Origin: an uncultured Mobiluncus sp.
GTDB taxonomy: Bacteria; Actinomycetota; Actinomycetes; Actinomycetales; Actinomycetaceae
Assembly: GCF_902488535.1 (NCBI RefSeq)
Contig: NZ_CABTWO010000029.1
Coordinates: 1 to 14,785 of the forward strand
DNA: 14,785 nt
Direction: 5' to 3'
Below, piece by piece: positions 7,689 to 13,180 of the stretch. A program made the position numbers and the translations under genes. The stretch's first letter is position 1. Every line of letters starts with the position of its first letter. The notes beneath the pieces were generated by a model, which was not told the origin of the DNA, did no database searches, and saw only the letters and a program-made list of their open reading frames with translations.

Positions 7689-9068
7689 ATGAGCGACGCC
7701 ACCCCCGCCACCCCCGCCAATCCGGGCAACACCACGGCCACCCCGGACCAATCCCAGCCGCTATTCATGAACCCCTACACGTTGGAACAGGGTCGGACGC
7801 GTGCCACCGACTTGTTTTGGAAAACGTTTGGTGCCGAGCCCGAGGGTGTGTTTCGCGCCCCGGGACGGGTCAATGTCATCGGGGAGCACACGGATTACAA
7901 CGGTGGGGTCGCGCTGCCGATGGCTCTGCCTCACGCGACCTATGCCGCGATGAGCCCGCGCTCGGACCGCCGATTACGCCTCATTTCGGCCCAGTTTGAC
8001 GCGCAGAGCGAGGCTCTGGAACTGGACTTGGACGAGTTTTCCCGCGGTTTGACCGACGCGATTCCCGAGGACGGTTCGCGCCTGGTGCGCGGCCCGGCGG
8101 CTTACGTGGGCGGCACGATTTTGAGCCTGGAGGACGTGTTGGAGCAGCCGGGGGCGGCGACCGGTTTCGATATCGCGGTGGATTCCTGCGTGCCGCTGGG
8201 GTCGGGGCTGTCCTCGTCGGCGGCGCTGGAATGTGCCGTCGCGGTCGGGGTGGACGCGCTGTGCGGTTTCGGCTTGGCTGATTCGATTCCGGGCCGCCAC
8301 CAGCTGGTTGACGCGGGTCGGCGGGCGGAAAACTTCTATGTCGGAGCGCCCACCGGCGGGCTGGATCAGGCGGCGGCGCTGCTGAGCCACCCCAACCAGG
8401 TGTTCCTGCTGGATTGCCGGACTTTTGAGACTATTGATTTCCCGTTTGCGCTGGCCCAAGCGGGGATGGAGCTGCTGGTCATCGATACGCGGGCGCGTCA
8501 TGATTTGGCTGACGGCCAATACGCGGCGCGCCGCCAGACATGCGAGATTGCGGCCGCGGCGATGGGCGTGGAATTCCTGGGCGAACTGGCCGGGGTGCTG
8601 CAGCCCTCTGATTTCGACCGACCGCTGGAAAACCCTGATATTGCCACGATTTTGCCGCGTTTGTCCAAGCGTCTGGGCGAGGGCGAGGCGGCGGCGGAGG
8701 TGTTTCGCCGGGCTCGCCACGTGCTCACCGAAATCGTGCGGACCCGCAACTTTGCCTACGAGTTGATGCGTCCCACGGTGGATTGGCGCAAACTGGGACG
8801 CATGATGAGCGAGTCTCACGAGTCCCTGCGGGTCGATTATGAGGTCAGCTGCCCGGAGTTGGATTTGGCGGTGCAGGCGGCGATGCAGGCCGGCGCGTTG
8901 GGGGCGCGTATGACGGGCGGAGGTTTCGGCGGCTGTGCTATCGCGCTGGTTGACCTGGATGACGTGGATCGGGTTGCTCGTGCTGTGACTGCCGCGTTTA
9001 GCCAAGCCGGTTGGCAAGCGCCGGCGTTCCTGGTGGGCGAGCCTTCCGCTGCTGCCGGCCAGGTTTAG
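7689..9068 (+). CDS. galK: Galactokinase
   Basis: GHMP-family kinase that phosphorylates galactose at C1 with ATP, feeding galT. It has 459 residues, longer than the usual ~380-430. The galactokinase signature GRVNVIGEHTDYNGG is at 59-73, the ATP-binding PLGSGLSSSAA at 169-179, the catalytic aspartate D226 in PTGGLDQAAA, and the third GHMP motif ARMTGGGFGGCA near residue 415. The first ~26 residues are a Thr/Pro/Ala-rich tail not found in most galactokinases. A later ATG at 7767 would remove it, but only ATG 7689 has a ribosome binding site (ACGAGG, 7677-7682). No galE is in the window and no clear terminator follows; a repeat-rich gap lies downstream. Confidence 0.95.
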   Translation: MSDATPATPANPGNTTATPDQSQPLFMNPYTLEQGRTRATDLFWKTFGAEPEGVFRAPGRVNVIGEHTDYNGGVALPMALPHATYAAMSPRSDRRLRLISAQFDAQSEALELDLDEFSRGLTDAIPEDGSRLVRGPAAYVGGTILSLEDVLEQPGAATGFDIAVDSCVPLGSGLSSSAALECAVAVGVDALCGFGLADSIPGRHQLVDAGRRAENFYVGAPTGGLDQAAALLSHPNQVFLLDCRTFETIDFPFALAQAGMELLVIDTRARHDLADGQYAARRQTCEIAAAAMGVEFLGELAGVLQPSDFDRPLENPDIATILPRLSKRLGEGEAAAEVFRRARHVLTEIVRTRNFAYELMRPTVDWRKLGRMMSESHESLRVDYEVSCPELDLAVQAAMQAGALGARMTGGGFGGCAIALVDLDDVDRVARAVTAAFSQAGWQAPAFLVGEPSAAAGQV

Positions 9069-9258
9069 TTCACTGTCGGTTCGTCACAAGCTCGGTGTGT
9101 CACAAGGTCGGGGCGGTGGCTCGGCGCGTTTCGGCCGGCCCCGCGAAAGGCCAACGCGGCAAAAGACTCGGACTCGAGCCGCACTTGGGACATTACTCGA
9201 GCTAGCCCCCGAAATGGCTGTACCCGAGACGGCTTGGATTCAGCCCCGTAAAAGGAAA

Positions 9259-9291
9259 CACTTGACCCGCACTTGACCCGGACTTAAGCCA
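9259..9291. repeat. 11-bp tandem repeat cluster A (3 units)
   Basis: Two identical units CACTTGACCCG (9259-9269, 9270-9280) and a diverged GACTTAAGCCA (9281-9291). It precedes the first copy of the 27-bp element. Confidence 0.75.
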
Positions 9292-9390
9292 GCGCAGCTC
9301 GGACGGCGAAAAGGCCGGCCCTGCAATAAAAAGGCTCGCGCAGCAAAATACCCGGACTCGAGCCGTCTCAGCGTGGGCAACAAACAGTCA

Positions 9391-9434
9391 GGCTTGACCT
9401 GCACTTGGCCAACACTTGGCCCGTGCTTGAGCCA
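9391..9434. repeat. 11-bp tandem repeat cluster B (4 units)
   Basis: GGCTTGACCTG, CACTTGGCCAA, CACTTGGCCCG and TGCTTGAGCCA, end to end. They share the core CTTG-(A/G)-CC and precede the second copy of the 27-bp element. The last unit resembles the last unit of cluster A, so the clusters are related as blocks. Confidence 0.75.
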
Positions 9435-9451
9435 GCATAGCCCGGACAGCG

Positions 9452-9482
9452 AAAAGGCCGGCCCTGCAAAAGGACCGGCCCT
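9452..9482 (-). terminator. Rho-independent terminator of the minus-strand flagellin-like gene
   Basis: Read leftward, GGCCGGTCC (9472-9480) pairs with GGGCCGGCC (9456-9464) across a 7-base loop, with one G-U pair, and a run of four T follows (9452-9455). It starts 17 bases past the stop codon. Its distal arm lies inside the second copy of the 27-bp repeat. Confidence 0.7.
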
Positions 9483-9498
9483 ACGCGTCTCTAGGGTC

Positions 9499-10284
9499 TT
9501 AGTTCATCAACAACTTTTGAGCGGCAGCGGTGCTGATGCTTTGCGCCGCAGTCGCGGCTTGCGGTGCCGCGGCGATAGCGGACTTCGCGTCCCTCGCGGC
9601 CGCGCCAGCCTGGTCGGGAGTCATGGCCGGTCCGCCCAGTTCGTCCAGGTTGCCGGTCAGGGAGTTGAACAGCCCGCCCAGCGCAAAGGTTTGCGCCGCG
9701 ATTTGAATCTTGGCGTGGGACACCAGCAAATCAGCGCGTTCCACGGATTTCATCGAGGTGGCTTTGTCATCCAGGTTAATGGCCGCGATTCCGCGTCCGC
9801 CGGTGGCCAGCAGGGAGGCCAGGTCGCGCAAATCCGGGGAGCCGACCGAAACGGTCACGCCCGCGCCGTGCGCGCCAGGGGCGATAGAAAAATCGGTGCC
9901 GTCCAGGACGGCTCCGCCCTGGTAGCGAGCCCCGTGCAGGGTCTGATCCAGTTTCGCCAGTCCGTCAGCTAACGCCAAGCGGGCGGAGGGGTCGGATTTA
10001 CCGGCGGCAACTACGCTGTGAATCCACTCGAGGTGTTTCGCGGCGGTATCCAGGTTTTCGTTGGCGACACGCAAAACTTCCACCCCGCGCTGGGCGGCGT
10101 TCAGTGTCTGGTGGGTCTGGCCGACTTTGGCCGCCAGCGGGTTCGCCCGCAAATCCAAGGAATCCACGCGGCTGGGCGCGGCGGCTTGATGGAGGGACTC
10201 GGCTTTCTGAGCCGCGGCGCTCTGAGCTGCCTGCTGCATCGCCAGCAGACTGGCATTGGTATTGGTGGTCAGTTGAACAACCAT
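9499..10284 (-). CDS. Divergent flagellin-like protein, D0-C signature missing
   Basis: From ATG 10284 the protein has 261 residues. The frame opens further upstream, but AAGGAAGG five bases before this ATG decides the start. The N-terminus LTTNTNASLLAMQQAAQ (5-21) resembles the flagellin opening (I-N-T-N-x-x-S-L-x-A). Residues 39-90 follow the flagellin helix pattern (SRVDS for RINSA, QRGVEVLRVANENLD for QDGISLVQTADGVL). YQGGAVLDG (121-129) matches the FNG-x-x-L-L-D-G turn. The DDAAG block is lost, and the C-terminus (Ala-rich, ending KLLMN) lacks the usual A-Q-A-N...L-L-S-L-L helix. There is no cysteine, signal peptide or membrane segment. It is probably a minor filament or junction subunit, or a decaying paralogue; a FlgL-like role is less likely. 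Assignment to the flagellin family is by eye and moderately sure. Confidence 0.65.
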   Translation of the reverse strand: MVVQLTTNTNASLLAMQQAAQSAAAQKAESLHQAAAPSRVDSLDLRANPLAAKVGQTHQTLNAAQRGVEVLRVANENLDTAAKHLEWIHSVVAAGKSDPSARLALADGLAKLDQTLHGARYQGGAVLDGTDFSIAPGAHGAGVTVSVGSPDLRDLASLLATGGRGIAAINLDDKATSMKSVERADLLVSHAKIQIAAQTFALGGLFNSLTGNLDELGGPAMTPDQAGAAARDAKSAIAAAPQAATAAQSISTAAAQKLLMN

Positions 10285-10342
10285 GATGGCCTTCCTTAGC
10301 GTGTATCGTCGTTCCGGTAATCCTGGGACATAAAGTTTGTTT

Positions 10343-10365
10343 TTGGTGACCCGCCTGGTCACCAA
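10343..10365. promoter_or_regulatory. 9-bp perfect dyad between the flagellin-like and SCP-like genes
   Basis: TTGGTGACC (10343-10351) and GGTCACCAA (10357-10365) with a 5-base spacer. It lies 59 bp upstream of the minus-strand flagellin-like start and 60 bp upstream of the plus-strand SCP-like start. No T-run follows on either strand, so it is an operator or leader hairpin rather than a terminator. Confidence 0.5.
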
Positions 10366-10424
10366 GCTGTTGAATCAATGATAACATCCTGAAAGCAACC
10401 TGGGAATAGAAAGATTTTATATTC

Positions 10425-10868
10425 GTGGCAAAGAAGATTTCTGACACGGTCGGTCGGACCGCGGTTTTCGCTTGGATTTCCGGGGTTTGCGGCGTTCCCG
10501 AGACCGGTTCCGGCGAGCCTGCGCTCTCGCCGTGGTCCCCGGATTTGATAGGACATTTGCCCGAGTTGAGTGCGTCAGTGCCCCGGCCCACGGTGGCGAC
10601 CGCGGTTCGGTTTACCCTGCAGCTGTTAGAAGCGCGGGCGCCGGGTCAGGCGGTGGAAGTGCGGGTTCCGCCGTTCGGGGCGGTGCAGATTCTGCCGGGG
10701 ACGACGCATCGGCGCGGGACCCCGCCGGCGGTTATTGAGATGCCTGCCGAGGTGTGGCTGGCGTTGGCGGTCGGGGGTTTGCCCTGGTCGATGGCGATTT
10801 CACAAGGGTTGGTGGCGGCTTCGGGGAATCGTGCGGACCTGGGGGAGCTGTTGCCGCTGCGGATCTAA
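10425..10868 (+). CDS. Sterol carrier-like (bacterial SCP ortholog) domain protein
   Basis: 147 residues with the small SCP-type domain common in actinobacteria. The visible pattern is AVRFTLQLLEARAPGQAVEVRVPPFGAVQ (~60-88, only partly conserved), RRGTPPAVIEMPAEVWLALAVGG (~95-118, core R-G-T-P-P and W-L-A-L-A), then ASGNRADLGELLPL at the end. Members are small soluble proteins of unknown substrate. From memory, they often sit near purine genes such as purF/purM in actinobacteria; here the gene lies between two flagellin-like genes, 8.8 kb from purL. The start is GTG 10425; the ribosome binding site is weak (AGAAAG at 10408-10413, 11 bases away), so the start is uncertain. No cysteine pattern suggests metal binding. 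No function is proposed. Confidence 0.75.
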   Translation: MAKKISDTVGRTAVFAWISGVCGVPETGSGEPALSPWSPDLIGHLPELSASVPRPTVATAVRFTLQLLEARAPGQAVEVRVPPFGAVQILPGTTHRRGTPPAVIEMPAEVWLALAVGGLPWSMAISQGLVAASGNRADLGELLPLRI

Positions 10869-10991
10869 ACCGCCGCGCGGCACCTCCGCACCACCGCACG
10901 CCCGCGCGTCCCCGGAAAGGGCGACGGAACTACCTTGTGCAGTGTGAGCGGTGAGGGCGCCAGCAACGATGAGAGAGCGCCAGCAAAGAAA

Positions 10992-11017
10992 AGGGCGTCG
11001 CGCGGGGAAACTCGCCC
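10992..11017 (-). terminator. Possible terminator of the 11044-11955 gene
   Basis: Read leftward, GGGCG (11013-11017) and CGCCC (10993-10997) form a 5-bp GC stem around a 15-base loop, followed by TTTTCTTTG. It starts 27 bases past the stop. The stem is short, so this is tentative. A 10-bp direct repeat GCGCCAGCAA (10957-10966, 10977-10986; 20-bp period) lies just beyond. Confidence 0.3.
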
Positions 11018-11043
11018 CTCAAGAATCGGTGGCAGCGGCCAGG

Positions 11044-11955
11044 TTAGGACAGCAACCGCAGAGCGGAAGACGTCGACGTGTTCGCTTGGGCGGTGAAAGC
11101 AGCGGCGCCGGATTGGGCCAGTTGCGCTACCGTGTTGGCGACCAGGTTCTTAGCCAGAGCGGGGGTACCGCCGGTGGCGGCGCCCAACAGCTTGGAGCTG
11201 GAGTTCATCGCGTCTACGGTCGAGGCGGTAGCGTCGCTCAAACCGGTGCGGACCTGGGCGACCGCGCCTTGGGCGATGTCTAAGCCCTGCGAGACTGCCG
11301 GGTTGGCGTCGCGGGTGGCGTTCGGGGTGGCCAACAGGCCGGCGAAACCCTGGAGTCCCAAGCCTTCGGTGTCGAAACCTTTGCCGTTGGGCAGGGTGGC
11401 GTCGATGGTGACGCGGGTGGAATCGCCGACGGTGAAGGTGGCGCGGAACCGGCCGTCCAGCGTCTTGTGACCGGCGAAAGATTCGTTGTCGACCAGGCTG
11501 TCCAGGCGGTGAGCCAAGGTCCCGAAAGCTTCGGTCAGTTCGGCGCGCCGGGTGCCGGTCAGGGATTTGTTGGACAGTTCCGTCACGATGGTTTTCATGC
11601 CGGCGAGGACTTCATCGGTTTTGCCCAAGGATGCGTTGACCGCGTTGGCAGTGGTGACTGCGGCTTGGGCGGTCTGGGATTTAAAGTTTTCGGTGGCGAC
11701 TTCCGCGCGAGTGTTGGAAGTGGGGGAAACTTTGACTTCGTCGCCGAAACCGTCAATCTTCCCGGAATCAGCGTTGACCTGCGTGGTTGCGGGGGCAACC
11801 GGAGCAGCCTTGGCGGCTCCCCGCAGGGCGTCCAGACCGGCACTCAGCCCGGAGGTTCCCTGGTGTGCGGCGGCGAGTTCTTTGGAGGTCGCGGCATTAT
11901 TCCACGGGGTAATCAGGTTGTTCGCCTGGTAATTGCCCAAACCATTCAGCTGCAT
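11044..11955 (-). CDS. Divergent flagellin-like protein, D0-N signature missing
   Basis: 303 residues from ATG 11955, with GGAG six bases upstream. The C-terminus carries a flagellin D0-C pattern: LAKNLVANTVAQLAQSGAAAF then AQANTSTSSALRLLS (289-303). The middle fits flagellin D1: NASLGKTDEVLAGMKTIVTEL (~107-127), then FAGHKTLDGRF (160-170) for the FNG-x-x-L-L-D-G turn, then a TFTVGD strand (~173-178). The N-terminal ~90 residues do not look like flagellin: no I-N-T-N opening and no RINSAADDAAG block, instead a Gly/Ala/Pro-rich segment. A sigma-28-like promoter lies upstream on the same strand. It may be a minor flagellar filament protein or one partner of a pair with the 9499-10284 product. 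Family membership is by pattern and moderately sure. Confidence 0.68.
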   Translation of the reverse strand: MQLNGLGNYQANNLITPWNNAATSKELAAAHQGTSGLSAGLDALRGAAKAAPVAPATTQVNADSGKIDGFGDEVKVSPTSNTRAEVATENFKSQTAQAAVTTANAVNASLGKTDEVLAGMKTIVTELSNKSLTGTRRAELTEAFGTLAHRLDSLVDNESFAGHKTLDGRFRATFTVGDSTRVTIDATLPNGKGFDTEGLGLQGFAGLLATPNATRDANPAVSQGLDIAQGAVAQVRTGLSDATASTVDAMNSSSKLLGAATGGTPALAKNLVANTVAQLAQSGAAAFTAQANTSTSSALRLLS

Positions 11956-12023
11956 CTACGACTCCAATATAGATTTGTTCGGCTCTACTAGCCTCGGTGA
12001 CTTACACCTAACATGTTCGGCAG

Positions 12024-12049
12024 TTTTCGTCGCCGTATTAGAAATTTTA
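12024..12049 (-). promoter_or_regulatory. Candidate sigma-28-type flagellar promoter (minus strand)
   Basis: On the minus strand TAAAATTT (12042-12049), a 10-base spacer, then GACGAAAA (12024-12031), against the FliA consensus TAAAGTTT-N11-GCCGATAA: 7 of 8 and 6 of 8 matches, spacer one base short. It lies about 70 bases upstream of the 11955 start and points toward the flagellin-like gene. Confidence 0.4.
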
Positions 12050-12155
12050 TGGAGCATTTGCGCAGGAAATCGCCATTTCAGGGAATTGTTAGGACAATTA
12101 AACTCGGCGTGTTGCCTTGACCTTTGCTAACGCTAACCGGTAGTGGGAAAAATTA

Positions 12156-12259
12156 CCGCCTGGTAAGGGGTAAAATTATTGCAAATTCAAGGAAAACTCG
12201 GTTTTATTTCAGCCATTTTCCAGGCGGGGCGACCCTGTTTTACCCCTCGCGCCAGGCGG
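12156..12259. repeat. Long-range inverted repeat with alternative partners, upstream of the CDGSH gene
   Basis: The gap 11956-12338 has no supported gene; it holds the divergent control region. CCGCCTGG (12156-12163) pairs with CCAGGCGG at 12252-12259, and AGGGGTAAAA (12166-12175) with TTTTACCCCT at 12238-12247, giving an 18-bp interrupted stem closing a 62-base loop. A second CCAGGCGG at 12220-12227 could pair with the same 5' arm instead. Confidence 0.55.
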
Positions 12260-12299
12260 CTTTTGGGAGTACAGTTTTATACAGAATCTATAAGCTTTA

Positions 12300-12318
12300 T
12301 TGACCTTTTCATGGTCAA
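12300..12318 (+). promoter_or_regulatory. Dyad TTGACC-N7-GGTCAA before the CDGSH gene
   Basis: Perfect 6-bp inverted repeat (12300-12305, 12313-12318), 8 bases before the ribosome binding site GAGGAG (12327-12332). It could be a repressor operator or a leader hairpin. The half-site GGTCA also occurs in the dyad at 10343-10365. A possible -10 (TATAAG, 12289-12294) is just upstream, without a clear -35. Confidence 0.4.
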
Positions 12319-12338
12319 GTTTCACCGAGGAGTTTGCG

Positions 12339-13034
12339 ATGTCTCAATCAGCGAAAGGAAAGGGAATCAAGGTCAGCGCGGGCGGGCCGTACCTGGTGAC
12401 CGGCGGAGTGCCGCTGCGAGAGGCGCGGATTCACCCCGAGGGGCCGGGCTACACCTGGGATCCGGGGCGTGACTTGCCCCAGGGCGAAACGTATGCCCTG
12501 TGCCGCTGCGGATTATCCTCTGACAAGCCGTTTTGTGACGGTTCGCATCGTCAGGCGAACTTCGTGGGGACGGAAACGGCCAATCACCAGCCCTATACCG
12601 AACGCATCGACATTGTGGAAGGTCCCCAGCTGCGGATGGGCGACGACGGACGCTGCGCTTACGCTCGGTTTTGTCACGGGCCAGCCGGGGACGCGTGGAC
12701 GCAGGTCGCCGCGGCGCAAACTCCGGCGGAAGTGGCGGCGGCCACCAAGGTGATTGACGAATGCCCGGCCGGCCGCTTGACGCGCCTGGATTCCCAGGGC
12801 GCCGTGCAGGAACCGGACTTGGAGCCGCTGGTGGTCGTCACCCAAGACCCCCAAAATGAGTGCTCCGCCGGAATCTACGTCCAGGGTGGGATCCCGTTGA
12901 CGGACGCGAACGGGCAGACTTACCCGGTTCAAAATCGCTACGTGCTCTGCCGCTGTGATGACTCCAAGAATGCTCCGTTTTGTGACGCCAGCCACGTGAA
13001 CATCGTCTTTGACGACGGGCATATCAACGGCTGA
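12339..13034 (+). CDS. Double CDGSH-type iron-sulfur protein with a central three-cysteine segment
   Basis: 231 residues from ATG 12339, chosen because GAGGAG lies 6 bases upstream; the open frame before it lacks support. The first CDGSH motif has ligands C55, C57, C66 and H70 (CRCGLSSDKPFCDGSH). The second has C204, C206, C215 and H219 (CRCDDSKNAPFCDASH, with CDASH for CDGSH). Each should hold a 2Fe-2S cluster by three Cys and one His. Between them C106, C112 and C142 (RCAYARFC ... ECPAGRL) resemble the divergent mono-cluster ferredoxin segment that often accompanies CDGSH domains. It has no signal peptide or membrane segment, so a cytosolic redox or iron-sulfur handling role is likely; partner and substrate are unknown. 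It is transcribed alone and divergently from a flagellin-like gene. Confidence 0.88.
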   Translation: MSQSAKGKGIKVSAGGPYLVTGGVPLREARIHPEGPGYTWDPGRDLPQGETYALCRCGLSSDKPFCDGSHRQANFVGTETANHQPYTERIDIVEGPQLRMGDDGRCAYARFCHGPAGDAWTQVAAAQTPAEVAAATKVIDECPAGRLTRLDSQGAVQEPDLEPLVVVTQDPQNECSAGIYVQGGIPLTDANGQTYPVQNRYVLCRCDDSKNAPFCDASHVNIVFDDGHING

Positions 13035-13085
13035 CCCCGGGCGGGCGGCATTTGTCCGGTCATTTGCACAAGCCGAATCGGACTA

Positions 13086-13114
13086 TTCACATTTCCCCCA
13101 CCACCCCTTACACT
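13086..13114 (+). promoter_or_regulatory. Candidate promoter of the extended flagellin
   Basis: TTCACA (13086-13091), a 17-base spacer, then TACACT (13109-13114). If it is used, transcription starts near 13121. That would exclude the upstream TTG at 13052 as a start and leave GTG 13181, ATG 13184 or ATG 13241. Confidence 0.4.
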
Positions 13115-13180
13115 AAATTTTGCGGTGTAATTTCGGGAAAACCGAAATCCGCCCCGCCCGAGGGCAAGGAATGTTCCTCG

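Larger units (their letters stand above)
9125..9482. repeat. Gene-free stretch built of degenerate repeats
   Basis: The 430 bp between galK and the next gene hold no gene I can support. The visible structure is as follows. CGGACTCGAGCCG occurs at 9169-9181 and 9353-9365. A 27-bp element with one mismatch occurs at 9300-9326 and 9443-9469. Eleven-bp tandem units occupy 9259-9291 and 9391-9434. Short AAAAGG blocks recur. A CGCGTT/AACGCG stem is at 9125-9158. The pattern looks like two diverged copies of a ~130-145 bp unit, perhaps with an older third copy at ~9150-9200. Confidence 0.7.

Noticed and set aside
7974..9017. 347-codon open frame on the minus strand
   Set aside because: Shadow of galK, whose three GHMP motifs are all in the plus frame.
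9259..9434. CRISPR array
   Set aside because: The repeats are 11 bp without unique spacers, and no cas gene is present.
9373..9972. 199-codon plus-strand frame entering the repeat region
   Set aside because: Mostly antisense to the flagellin-like gene, the rest in repeats; no ribosome binding site.
10331..10357. TAAAGTTT on the plus strand as a second sigma-28 promoter
   Set aside because: The -35 is perfect, but the sequence at the -10 position (CCCGCCTG) matches only CCG, and it points to the SCP-like gene rather than a flagellin.
10285..10365. N-terminal extension of the minus-strand flagellin-like gene
   Set aside because: The extension covers the dyad and leader; ATG 10284 has a strong ribosome binding site and starts a flagellin-like sequence.
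13052..13180. TTG start of the extended flagellin at 13052
   Set aside because: No ribosome binding site, and it lies upstream of the likely promoter at 13086-13114.
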